Assembly: GCA_023053545.1 (NCBI GenBank)
Contig: JAKZAN010000074.1
Location: 100,325 to 164,324, forward strand
Direction: 5' to 3'
Source: Lepidurus packardi
Lineage: Eukaryota; Arthropoda; Branchiopoda; Notostraca; Triopsidae
DNA length: 64,000 bases
How positions within the stretch are numbered: the stretch's first letter is position 1; every line of letters begins with the position of its first letter. The position numbers were made by a program, and so were the translations under genes. This document shows positions 11,351 through 22,349 of this stretch, in pieces. The notes below the pieces were generated by a model. That model searched no databases. It was not told where the DNA came from and saw only the letters and a list, made by a program, of their open reading frames with translations.

Positions 11351-13668
11351 ATGGCTACTGCTCAAAGTGTTGACGATATTGTGCGTGATGCCGAAAGCGA
11401 TCAAGACGAGCAATTCGACTTGAGCGATCCGGCGACCGTGAAAAGGCTACGCACGGACTCCAAAAAACGGTTGATAAGGCTAACTGAGAAAATCTCTCAA
11501 TTAGTTAGCGATTGAGGCAGTCGCACAGCATTAAAGCTGCTACGAAATCAGCTCGCCACCAACTTAACTGAATGTTCCGAACTGAACAAGAAATATGTGG
11601 AAGTTGGTGGCTCCTTGGAATCTACGGCCGACAAGTATTATGCGGTCGTGGAAAAACTGGTCTCCGACAGCTTTAAGTGTATCGACGAGTACCTGAGAGT
11701 ACGCGCCGACGACCCGACCTCATCCGTGGCGAGTGGTTATGCACAGTCCCTCGCATCCGTGGCCTCAAGGACTTCGCAACTCTCGCAAGCTTCAACCCAG
11801 CTTCGCGAGTCTCAGAGGCATTTGGAGACCGCCGAGCTCCGCATACGTCAGCTGCATGCAGCGATAGCCGAAGAAGAGCAAGACTCAAGACAAATTCGAC
11901 AAGTTCAAGAGGCGCTAGAAGAAGCTGTACGCTCAGTAAGTCTAAATCGGCAAGTACGCTAACAGCGCAACCTCTCCGAGCAGTTGCAGTCGGAGCATGG
12001 GACTCTCGACGAAGGTGAAAGCTTAAGGGTACACTTGGGTCAACCTCTCTTCGCCGAGGGTCAGGACCTTCCGTCTGGATTTACAAACGTTCCTTATCAA
12101 GGCAACCCGATATGGCCTAATTTAACACAATCCGTTAGACCCACTTCCGGGTCACATAAGCTTCAGTCTCCACCTCCGGACGCATGGATTATTAACGCAA
12201 ACGCGAATAACATTCGTCAAGCGGGAGATTCAAACGCCATTAACAATCTCTCGAAAATCCACATCAAACCATTTTCCGGAGATCCCAGGGATTGGCCGTT
12301 ATTCATCGGGCAATTCAAAAGTTTTGTACACGATGTAGTGCCAAACGCTGCCCAGCGAATGGCATACCTCCGCGAATTATTAGCGCCAAACGTGAGGAAA
12401 AGTATCTCCCAAACCCTCATGAATCCTGCAACATATCTAGACTCATTACGAGCACTCCAAAGGAGGTATGGTCACCCGGCATTAGTCTCCGAAGCCTGTG
12501 TCGACGGGTTACTGAAACTACCAAATGTTAAGGTAGGTGATTTCACCTCGTTAGAAACGTTCTTCAATGAACTCCGCGGAGCCGTGACCAGCTTGAGACA
12601 AGCCGGGTATGACGCCGACTTAGCTGCCCTCACAGTAGTGCGCCAGTTACGGGATAAGTTACCGGAACAACTCAGAACGAAGTGGGATGCCCGCGTCCGA
12701 AAACTAAATCGCGCACCGACCCTAATCGACCTCGACACGTGGTTAGACGGCGAAGTCATGGCGGTCGTTCTTGGAAACCGTTCTTCCATTTTCGAGCCAG
12801 ACAGTCAACCAACCAAGAGTAGCGGTCGACAAAGGTACGTAAAGGCAAGGGAGCAACCTCCCACCGTACTCTACACATCAAACATCTCGAGCGAAGCGCA
12901 ACCGAAACCAGACACTTCGTCTCCTGCATGCTGCGTTTGTGGCGAAGCGCATCCGATCGCGCGTTGCCAAAGCTTTAAGTCCCTTACCATAGAGCAACGC
13001 GTCGAACATGTTAGGCGAAACAAGCGATGCTTTAAATGCCTAGCCCCTGGGCATTTCGCCAAAGATTGCAGGCGAAAAACAACTTGTGGGCTCAATGGAT
13101 GTAGAGGTCGCCACAACATTCTCCTCCATGGCGCTGCACAACGTCCAAATCAGAACATAACAAATCCTTCCTCTAGCGCCCGTCAAGGTACCGAAGAAAC
13201 CGAAACAGCTTACGTCGGTACAACCTTGCAGCACCTAAACCCAGTCCTTTTATCGGTGGTTCCAATTGTTATTCGGGCCAACGGTAAGAGTCTGGATAAC
13301 TACGCGCTTCTCGATCCAGGGAGCGAGGTATCCATAATCCTACAAAGTACCGCCGATTCTTTGGGACTGCGAGGTCCGCGGGGTCCATTACGTTTGGGGT
13401 CTTACCATGGACAAGACCCTACGTTCATGAGCTCGCTAGTTGACTTTGAAGTAGCTAGCCGCGACAGCAAAACCAAGATGTCCGTTGTTGGTGCGGTAAC
13501 TGTGCCCATTTTAAACAACAGCCTTCGATCCATCGACTGGCCTAAGGAATAGAAGCGCTGGCCACACCTCTGTAACCTACCAATGGCCCCCCTCGACACG
13601 TCAAAGGTTACAGTCTTGCTTGGAGGCGAATTAGACGACGCGCACGACCAGTTAAAGGTTATTAAACA
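11351..13668 (+). pseudogene. gag: gag and protease region of BEL-2 copy a, broken
   Basis: The start is ATG 11351, the first ATG after the primer site, opening a Gln/Asp-rich N-terminus. Stops at 11513-11515 (TGA), 11960-11962 (TAA) and 13550-13552 (TAG) interrupt one continuous frame. After a coiled-coil-like segment (about 11560-11950), a DUF1759-type Gag domain begins near 12257 (FSGDPRDW) and runs to about 12770. Zinc knuckles follow: CCVCGEAH near 12930, CFKCLAPGH near 13030, CGLNGCRGRH near 13085. A retropepsin/DUF1758-like domain has its catalytic Asp in ALLDPGSE (near 13312). A frameshift at about 13660-13668 separates this from RT. The role was capsid formation and polyprotein cleavage; it is now a fossil. 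Confidence 0.9.
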
Positions 13669-15042
13669 CCTAAAGGAGTTATTGCTCCTCGGGCTGTATT
13701 GACGCCCTTCGGATGGTGTGCCACGGGTAAGCTCCCAGATCGAGCCTCGTTCGGTTCAGTCCGACGAGTGAATCTAATTCGTCAACCGGCCTACGACGAA
13801 ATTAATGACTTAGTAAAACAGTTCTGGCGAACCGACTCAATCGGTGTTAAGGCGTTCAACCCTGTCAAATCGCGAGAAGACGAAAGAGCCCTCGCTATTA
13901 TGGAAAAGACCGCTCGCAACGTTGGTCATCGGTACGAGTGCGGACTCCTTTGGAAAGAAGACAAACCACAATTACCGGACAACCGCTCAATAGCGCTTCG
14001 ACGTTTCTTTGCCCTCGAACGCAAACTCCTAAAGAATCCCGAGTTAGCCAAACGGTACGAACAGACTATTAACGAATATGTCCTGCTCAGGCACGCCAGA
14101 AAACTAGCTCCGGAAGAAGCACAAGTTTCGTCTGACAAAACTTGGTACCTGCCGCACCACGCCGTAACAAACCCAAATAAGCCTGACAAGGTTCGCGTGG
14201 TATTCGACGCCTCCGCCACTCACGGAGATTATTCTCTCAACGGAGCGTTGCTGAAGGGTCCCGATCTGTTGACTAGTTTGTTGGGTGTTCTCCTACGTTT
14301 TCGACGCAACCGAATCCCATTGTCAGCAGACATAGAGAAAATGTATCACCAAGTTCTCGTCAAACAGGACGACCAAACGGCTTTTCGGTTTCTGTGGAGA
14401 AGTCCGAACAGCAACCTAGCTCCGCACACGTACCAAATGCTGGTTCACGTGTTTGGTGCGATATCTTCGCCGTCTATTTGTTTATATGTTCTCCACAGAA
14501 CCGCCAAAGACAATGAATCAAAATTCCCGTGTGTTGCTAACAAAGTTATTGAAAACTTTTATGTCGATAACTTTCTAGACTCCGTCGACACCGAAGAAGA
14601 AGCTACTACGGTTGCTCATCAGCTGATGAGCTTGCTTAAGCTTGGCGATTTCAGATTAACGAGGTGGATAACATCGTCTCGAGAAGTTTTAAGCTCAATT
14701 CCCCCATCAGAAAGAAGTTCTTCGGAATTAAACAAGGATCTGGAGCGACTACCGTGTGAGCGAACTCTTGGCTTGCTCTGGGACTGCGAATCCGACGCGT
14801 TCGTATTCAAGATTATGCGTCCCGCCGAAGTAACCTCTAAGAGACAAGTGCTCCGTCACGTCGCCTCCATTTTTGATCCACTGGGTTTCTTAAGCCCACT
14901 GGTATTCTCGGCCAAAATCTTGTTGCAAGACATATGGAAAGGAGGCTACGATTGGGACGAATCCCTCCCGCGAGATATCCAAACAAGATGGAATGACTGG
15001 GCCGGCGAGTTAAAATTGCTAGAGCAACTCCGTCTGCCATGA
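13666..15042 (+). pseudogene. pol: Reverse transcriptase region of BEL-2 copy a
   Basis: The frame opens just after the frameshift and reads through the family-typical APRAVLTPFGW stretch (from 13684). RT motifs in order: VRVVFDASA (14191), LSADIEKMYHQ (about 14324, catalytic Asp), VFGAISSP (about 14450) and YVDN at 14560-14571, where YVDD is usual. From memory, some BEL/Pao families also carry Asn here, so loss of function cannot be concluded from this alone. The C-terminal part (SIFDPLGFLSPLVF near 14870) is the Peptidase_A17-type region specific to BEL/Pao. TGA at 15040-15042 stops the frame; RNase H follows in the same frame. Confidence 0.92.
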
Positions 15043-16077
15043 TGCCTCAAGTTTCCTCACCAGCCAGTTAAATCGGAACTGCATGTATTTTGCGACGCCT
15101 CGCAACTGGGTTTTGGCGCCGTTGCCTACCTTAGGCATGAGTACACAGACGATCAAATCAGCATACATTTTGTGATGTCGAAAACTCGGGTAGCCCCACT
15201 AAAGCCCATTTCCATACCAAGGCTCGAGCTACAAGCTGCAGTCGTTGGCCTTAGACTTGCCTTGTCTTGCTGCGACGAGCTTCGGCTACAGATGAGTCAA
15301 GTCATCTTTTGGACCGATTCAACTACCGTGCTGCAATGGATCAATTCGTCCACCTGCAAATTCCAGACCTTTGTGAACAACCGGATTGGGGAGATTCTGG
15401 AGGCAAGCAGCTCCAGCCAATGGCGTCACGTAGCAGGGAAAGAAAACCCCGCAGACGACTGTTCACGTGGATTAAACCCGAGACAATTGTCAATAAGCCA
15501 CCGATGGTTCCAGGGCCCGAAATTCTTGAAGACACCCAGTTCCTCGCACCAGACCCCACCGGTTGACGAGCCGGCAAATGACGACCCCGAAGTGGTACGA
15601 ACGGCATGGACGGGAACCCTCAAGGTCTGTGAGAATTCCCTAAGTGACCTCATGGCCAGAACCTCTACGTTTCTCCGGTTGCAGAGAGTGACTGCTCTAA
15701 TAACTAAATTTGGAAAACGCTGTCGAGGCACTAAGCTTACACTCAACATTACGGCCACCGAACTAGAAGAGGCTCTCAGTGTCTGTATTCGTATATGCCA
15801 AGAGGAAAGTTTCTCGGACGACATCGAAGCCAGCAAAATGGGCCGGCCTCTCGCAAAAAACTCGCGTCTCACACACCTCACTCCGTTTCTCGATGATCAC
15901 GGTATCTTTCGTGTAGGTGGTCGATTGGAGCACTCCACTTTAAGTTACGAGGCTCGTCACCCTATCGTACTGCCTGCCTACCTTCGTATAACGGACCTTG
16001 TTATAGAAAACGCTCATCGAGAAGTTGTTCATTCGTCAACAGATAGAACGCTCCATCGAACGCGAGATCGCTACTAG
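15043..16077 (+). pseudogene. pol: RNase H, linker and integrase zinc region of BEL-2 copy a
   Basis: It continues the RT frame after the TGA at 15040. RNase H acidic residues are visible in order: HVFCDAS (Asp near 15094), RLELQA (Glu near 15226) and WTDSTT (Asp near 15313). A linker of about 190 residues leads to DDHGIFRVGGRL (near 15890), which precedes the integrase zinc domain; its histidines are in AHREVVH (16012-16032). TAG at 16075-16077 interrupts the zinc domain before its cysteines. It differs from copy b at base 15983 (T here, A at 38793), giving Leu instead of His. Confidence 0.9.
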
Positions 16078-17109
16078 ATCCTGCGAGGCCGAGCAGCGGT
16101 GAAGAGAGTAGTATGGAAGTGCTCTGTTTGTAAAAGACGCAACGCTAAACCCGTGATACCAATGATGGCCCCTCTGCCCGCTTGCAGAGTAAAGCCTTCA
16201 AGTTCCCCGTTCTCCTTCACAGGAATCGACTATTTCGGGCCTTTCTTCGTACCTGTCCGCAGAAGTTCAGAAAAACGCTGGGTGTGTCTTTACACCTGCT
16301 TAACGACACGCGCTGTTCATTTGGAAATAGCGCGAACCTTAGACACTGACTCTTTCCTCATGAGTTTTCGGCGTTTTGTAGCAAGAAGAGGTGTTCCAGC
16401 CGTTTGATACAGCGACAATGGTACCAATCTTGTATCAGGATGTCAAGAATTGAAGAAAGGCATCGAAGCCTTAAATACCACTAAGATAGCAGACGCCATG
16501 GCTGTCAAGAAAATCGAGTGGCACTTATCTCCGCCGTCCACTCCTCATTTCGGTGGTGCGTGGGAACGCTTAATTCAATCCGCAAAATCGGCGCTGAAGA
16601 AAGTGCTTGGAACTCGAAGCGTCAACGAAGAGATTTTGCACACTGTGCTGGTTGAAGTAGAAGCGCTATTAAACGGCAGGCCCCTTACTCATCTGAGTGT
16701 CAACCCTACTGATCCAGAACCCCTCACCCCTAATCATTTCTTACTAGGTAGAGCGCATCCTAATCTTCCACCCGACATCATAAGCCCAGCCGAAGAATGT
16801 TCCCGAAAAAGGTGGAGAGCTGCTCAAGCCACAGTGAACCACTTTTGGGCTAGATGGATGCGAGAATACCTTCCCTACTTAATAGAGAGAAGAAAGTGGT
16901 CACGACCAGATCGGAACATCCAAGTGGACGACGTCGTCTTAATAGCGGACAACCAGACACCGCGTGGATACTGGCCTGTCGACAGAGTTACCAAGACGCT
17001 ACCTGGACCCGATGGGATAGTGAGAGCTGCAGTCGTGAAAACCAAATCCGGTGAACTTACACGACCTGTAGTTAAACTGTGCATTATTGAAACAAATCCA
17101 GAGGTTTAG
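16078..17109 (+). pseudogene. pol: Integrase core and C-terminal domain of BEL-2 copy a
   Basis: In the same frame as the RNase H part, it opens with the zinc-domain cysteines (CSVC, near 16120). The DDE triad is present: Asp in GIDYFGP (16228), Asp in YSDNGT (16414) and Glu in GGAWERL (16564), with spacing D-61-D-49-E. A TGA at 16405-16407 lies just before the second Asp motif. The DUF5641-type C-terminal domain (about 16800-17090, with YWP...PGPDGIVRAA) matches that of BEL-1 in style. It ends at TAG 17107-17109. Copy b differs at 16442 (G here, A at 39252). Confidence 0.91.
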
Positions 17110-17123
17110 CTGCAGCTAAACCT
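17102..17123. repeat. 22-bp perfect palindrome at the BEL-2 pol stop codon
   Basis: The half-site AGGTTTAGCTG is followed directly by its exact reverse complement, with no loop. It overlaps the integrase stop codon and sits ten bases before the 3' LTR, where a purine tract would be expected; only GGGCCGG is present there. Function unknown. Confidence 0.9.
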
Positions 17124-17133
17124 GGGCCGGCTA

Positions 17134-17398
17134 TGTCGCAGATGGAAACCGCGAGGGACACATGTTTAAACTTCCCGCGGTCCACTGTGACGTAACGGCC
17201 AATGGAGACAACGGTCGCCCCCGTAGAGCCTGGGTTCGGGGCGAACGTTTTTTGTGTTCGTTGTTGGCTGAACAGAGTGAATGAATGTTAACCTTTTTGG
17301 CTCTTGTTTTTTTGGTGTATTTTCATTTAGTTAAAGATAATAAATTACTCTATTAAAAAGTATAGTTCCCTGTCATCGTAAGTGAATTATCGGTGACA
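17134..17398 (+). repeat. 3' LTR of BEL-2 copy a (265 bp)
   Basis: It runs TGTCGCAG to GGTGACA, colinear with the 5' LTR. Candidate poly(A) signal AATAAA at 17339-17344. It is followed by GACTT, the right target flank, and satellite B. Confidence 0.93.
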
Positions 17399-19574
17399 GA
17401 CTTAATTCATAATTACTGACTTAATTCATGAATTAATTACTTAATTAATAAATTAATGACTTAATTAAATAACTACGGACGTAATTCATGAATTACTGAC
17501 CTATTTAACGAATTTGTGACTTAATTCATGAATTACCTGACTTAATTCATGAACTACTGACTTAATTCATGAACTACTGACTTAATTCATGAATTACTGA
17601 CTTAATTCATGAATTAATGACTTAATTCATGAATTAATGACTTAATTCATGAATTAATTACTTAATTCATGAATTACTGACTTAATTCATGTATTACTGA
17701 GTTAATTCATGAATTACTGTCTTAATTCATGAATTACTGACTTAATTCCTGAAATACTGACATAATTCATGAATTACTGACTTAATTCATGAAAAACTGA
17801 CTTACTTCATGAAATACTGACTTAATTCATGAATTACTCACTTAGTTCATGAATTAATCACTTAATTCATTCATTTCTGACTTAATTCCTGAACTATTGA
17901 CTTAATTCATGAATTACTGACTTATTTCATGAATAACTGACTTAATTCATGAATTACTCACTTAATTCATGCATTTCTGACTTAATTCTTGAACTATTGA
18001 ATTAATTCATGAATTACTGACTTATTTCATGAATAACTGACTTAATTCATGAATTACTCACTTAATTCATGCATTTCTGACTTAATTCTTGAACTATTGA
18101 CTTAATTCATGAATTACTGACTTATTTCATGAATAACTGACTTAATTAATGAATTCCTGACTTAAATTATGAATTACTGAAATAGTTAATGAATTAATGA
18201 ATTGAATCATAAATTACTGACTTATTTAAATAAGTACGGACTTAGTTCATAAATTACTGACTTAATTCATAAATTACAGAATTTATTCATGAATTAACTG
18301 ACTTAATTCACAAAATAATGACTTAATTCATGAACTACTGACTAATTCATGAATTACTGACTTAATTCATGAATTACGGACTTAATTCATGAATTAATGA
18401 CTTAATTCATGAATTACTGATTTAATTCATGAATTACTGACTTAATTCATGAATTACTGACTTAATTCATGAATTACTGACTTAATTCATGAATTACTGA
18501 CTTAATTCATGAAATACTGACTAACTTCATGAAATACTGGCTTAATTCATGAAATACTGACTTAATTCATGAACTACTTACTTAATTCACGAATTACTCA
18601 ATAAATTCATGAATTACTCACTTAATTCATGAATTAATCACTTAATTCATGCATTTCTGACTTAATTCTTGAACTATTGAATTAATTCATGAATTACTGA
18701 CTTATTTCATGAATAACTGACTTATTTAATGAATTCCTGACTTAAATAATGAATTACTGAAATAGTTAATGAATTAATGAATTGAATCATAGATTACTGA
18801 CTTATTTAAATAACTACGGACTTAGTTCATAAATTACTGACTTAATTCATAAATTACAGACTTTATTCATGAATTAACTGACTTAATTCATGAACTACTG
18901 ACTTAATTCATGAACTACTAACTTAATTCATGAATTACTGACTTAATTCATGAATTACTGACTTAATTCATGAATTACTGACTTAATTCATGAATTACTG
19001 ACTTAATTCATAATTACTGACTTTATTCATGAAAAACTGTCTTAATTCATGAATTACTGACTTAATTAACTAATTACTGACTTAATTCATGAATTACTGA
19101 CTTAATTCATGAAATACTGACTGAATTCACAAAATACTGACTTAATTCATGAACTACTGACTAATTCATGAATTACTGACTTAATTCATGAATTACTGAC
19201 TTAATTCATGAATTAGTGATTTAATTCATGAATTACTGACTTAATTAATGAATTCCTGACTTAATTCATGAATTCATGACTTAATTCATGAATTACTGAC
19301 TTAATTCATGAATTACTGACTTAATTAATGAATTGCTGACTTAATTCATGAATTACTGACTAAATATAGAATTACTGACTTAATTCATGAATTACTGACT
19401 TAATTAATGAATTGCTGACTTACTTCATGAAATACTGACTTAATTCATGAAATACTGACTTAATTCATTAACTACTTACTTAATTCACGAATTAACACTT
19501 AATTCATGAATTACTCACTTAATTCATGCATTTCTGACTTAATTCTTGAACTATTGACTTAATTCATGAATTAC
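17399..19574. repeat. Satellite B array, right arm, module copy 1
   Basis: 2.2 kb of the 20-bp unit with more divergent variants than the left arm. A block of about 120 bp containing CATGCATTTCTGACTTAATTC recurs near 17960, 18060, 18650 and 19530. The array ends at GAATTAC, which merges into satellite A at a shared ATTAC. No gene seen. Confidence 0.96.
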
Positions 19575-19988
19575 AAGGAATTTCATTGAAATTTCAAGGA
19601 AATTTCAGCTAAAATTACAAGCAAATTTCAAGGAAATTTCAATGAAATTTCGGTTTAATTTCAATAAGATTTCGAGGAAATTTCAGGTAAAATTAGAAGC
19701 AAATTTCAAGGAAATTTCATTGAAATTTCAGGTAAAATTACAAGCATATTTCAACGAAATTTCAATGAAATTTCAGTGTAATTTCAATAAGATTTCGAGG
19801 AAATTTCAGCTAAAATTACAAGCAAATTTCATTGAAATTCCAAGGAAATTTCAAGGAAATTTCATTGAAATTTCAGGTAAAATTACAAGCATATTTCAAC
19901 GAAATTTCAATAAGATTTCGAGGAAATTTCAGGTAAAATTACAAGCAAATTTCAATGAAATTTCATTGAAATTTCAGGTAAAATTACA
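19575..19988. repeat. Satellite A block left of BEL-1 copy b
   Basis: About 415 bp of satellite A with irregular sub-blocks (CAGCTAAAATTAC, AATTCCAAGG). It ends at TTACA (19984-19988), the left target-site duplication of BEL-1. Base 19652 is G here and A in the second module (42462). Confidence 0.96.
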
Positions 19989-20338
19989 TGTCGTGAATTT
20001 CTAGAATGTACTTTAAAATTACCCAGGTTCATATAATCTAATCGTTTGAAATTCCCGCCCCTTTGCTGTCCCTAGAGTCCCGAACCTCACCAAGGTTCGG
20101 AGGGTTTGCAGCCTTACTCCTTTGTTTTCAAGTTCCGTTTGTTTCTAGATAACTCTCGGACTCTGGCCCCCTCTCAGCCAGCGTGGCATGATAACGCACG
20201 TGTTATTCATCCACCAAGTGATATCAAATAAATTCGTTCAATCGTCAATGGGTCTTAAGTATCATTCATATATCCCACATCAGCACTAATCAAACACAAC
20301 GCAGGAATCATTACATTTATCCACCAAGATTAACGACA
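19989..20338 (+). repeat. 5' LTR of BEL-1 copy b
   Basis: TGTCGT...ACGACA. It carries the 5'-type marker bases TTCATATA, GAGGGTTTG and TTATCCACC. AATAAA at 20227-20232. The CCGAACCT/AGGTTCGG stem lies at 20080-20100. Confidence 0.96.
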
Positions 20339-20341
20339 ATT

Positions 20342-20359
20342 TGGTGCCGTGACCAGGAT
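20342..20359 (+). other. Primer-binding site of BEL-1 copy b
   Basis: TGGTGCCGTGACCAGGAT, three bases after the LTR. By position it is the tRNA primer site. I could not assign the tRNA with confidence; it resembles tRNA-Arg-type sites with a one-base difference. It overlaps the gag start codon by two bases. Confidence 0.65.
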
Positions 20360-22349
20360 GGGTCGAACGTCAGGACAACCTCTGGAAAGGTCCAAGACGA
20401 AGTCAAGATTGCTGGAAAGAAGAATCGAGACCACACTAGACGACATTGAGCAACATGAAGGAGGAGAGCCAGAAGTCATGGATCAGCTGTACTCGATAGA
20501 AGCACACCTCCAGGAACTGAAGCTAATTCATCGAGATATTGAAGAGAAAATACCGCTGTCCGAGCTAGAAGAAATCACTGAGAAGCAGCTAGATACGTTT
20601 AGTTCATTTCAAATCAGGCTTATACAAGCCAAGCGACGACATTCCACTCAGTCCTCGAGCCCAACTAGTCAGCCGAGCCCTAATCCCCCCGATACCAGAA
20701 AACATTCCGTATTACCAAAGTTAAGTCTACCAACCTTTGAAGACGATATTTTGCAATGGGCAGAATTCTGGGACGCATTCACTGAAGTACACGAGAGCCC
20801 AGAGATACCCGCCGCTCGCAAATTTAATTATTTGGCTGGGCAGCTCAAAGGAGCCTCTCTGAAAGTCATTGGTGGTCTTTCCCACACCTCGGCGAACTAT
20901 CCCACGGCTGTGGAACTACTCAAAGATCGTTATGCGAAGCCACGTAAGGTGGTAAAGGCGCACATTCGGTCCCTTCTCTTTCTAAAGCAACCAGATCACT
21001 CAACATCCACACTTCGTTCCTTCCTAGAAATCATTTTGACTTCCGTCCGCGCTCTCGAAACCCTCGGGAAAAACTCTGAAGAATTCGGAGAATTCCTAGT
21101 TTGTATTCTGGAAGAGAAGTTGACTTCAATCACCATAAGCAACATGGCAAGATCGTTTGGTTCAACAGATTGGAATCTCGAACAATTCTGTACGCAGTTG
21201 AAGAACGAAATTGAAGTCCTGGAAACAAGTCCCACCTCGCCGTCCGCGAATTCAAGCAGAAAACCACCATCGAAGAACCAACCAACACCTCAATCCTCCG
21301 CTGCAGCTCTCAGTCTCGGTATCAAAGACAAGAGATGTCCGTTCTGCTCCGGTTCCCATTCCCCCGTTGCCTGTACGTCATACACCAACATGGAAGATAG
21401 GCTCAAAATCGCAAAGGAGAAACGTCTTTGCTTTAATTGTCTAGCCGCGAGCGGACATTTGAAGGTCTCCGACTGTCCATCCAAATTTACGTGTCATCAT
21501 TGCCACAAAAAACACCATACCAGTTTACACTCGCCGAAGAAGACACCTACGCAGCCCAACGAGTCGACAACAGTGATGGTAACTGGTACAGTAAACTGCA
21601 TACCAAATGGATCATCCCTAATTCGTTCCATCGCTTGGATTGTTCGGTTTGTTGCGAACTGTCGTGGATCCGGACACTCCGGCCCCTTGTCAACTGAAGA
21701 ACTAACCAACGCCGAGATCAAATTACTGTTCTACGTGCAAGCTCGCCACCTTTCAGCTGAATTGGATTACCTGAATAATCCCATGAAATCGAACATTCCT
21801 TCGCAAGTAAGAACTTTGGATTTGTTCCTGGATCAAAATGGACTAATTCGAAGTCGTGGACGCCTTTCAAACGCTTCACTTTCTCCAGATGCAAAGTATC
21901 CCATATTGATCCCGAAGACTTCACGTCTCGCCAGCTTGATTGTTCGACATTTTCATGCCGTTTCGTTCCATGCCGGAGTAAATACAACTGTTGCAAATCT
22001 ACGAGAGAATTTCTGGATCCCCTCTGCTCGACAGGTTGCCAAGAGCACCTTGCGAAACTGCGTCACTTGTCGTAGACACACCGGTCTACCCTATCCTCAA
22101 CCTGCTACCGCTCCTCTCCCCGAGTTCAGAGTAGCTCCCGCACGCCCATTTGAAGTGTCTGGCGTCGACTTCGCCGGCCCTCTTTTCGTCCGGAACTCCA
22201 AATCTAAGTCAACAACGCCAGTGTACCTCTGCCTATTTACGTGTGCCAGCACACGCGCCGTACATCTGGAACTCGTAAGCGATCTGTCCACGAAGACCTT
22301 CCTCCTTGCGTTTCGCGTTTCGCCAGTTTATACGACTTTCCACGGTTAA
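20358..22349 (+). pseudogene. Gag-integrase fusion ORF, BEL-1 copy b
   Basis: An open frame of 663 residues starting at the ATG that overlaps the primer site; an upstream in-frame GTG lies inside that site and is not used. Residues about 15-95 look coiled-coil (Glu/Leu/Lys-rich). About 120-290 match a DUF1759-type Gag domain (LPTFEDDILQWAEFWDAF). Zinc knuckles start at residues 327 and 358. Near residue 420-430 the frame passes without a break into the pre-integrase linker, so protease, RT and RNase H are deleted in frame. The integrase zinc domain is at 531-571 and the first catalytic Asp at 604. A frameshift at about 22310-22322 ends the ORF early. It would yield Gag fused to a truncated integrase. 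Confidence 0.9.

Larger units (their letters stand above)
11007..17398 (+). mobile_element. BEL-2 copy a, full-length degenerate BEL/Pao retrotransposon (6,392 bp)
   Basis: Two 265-bp LTRs enclose a leader with primer-binding site and a gag-pol region with the BEL/Pao domain order Gag, protease, RT, RNase H, integrase. It is inserted in satellite B; the flanking pentamers are GACCT (left, 11002-11006) and GACTT (right, from 17399), a target duplication with one mismatch. The LTRs differ by about four substitutions and several small indels, so it is older than BEL-1, whose LTRs differ by four substitutions in 350 bp. Six in-frame stops and one frameshift make it non-autonomous. Confidence 0.95.

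Noticed and set aside
20358-22349. Domesticated host gene encoding a Gag-integrase protein
   Set aside because: It lies between LTRs with a target duplication in satellite DNA and is cut by a frameshift. All four copies are near-identical by duplication, so nothing indicates selection for function.
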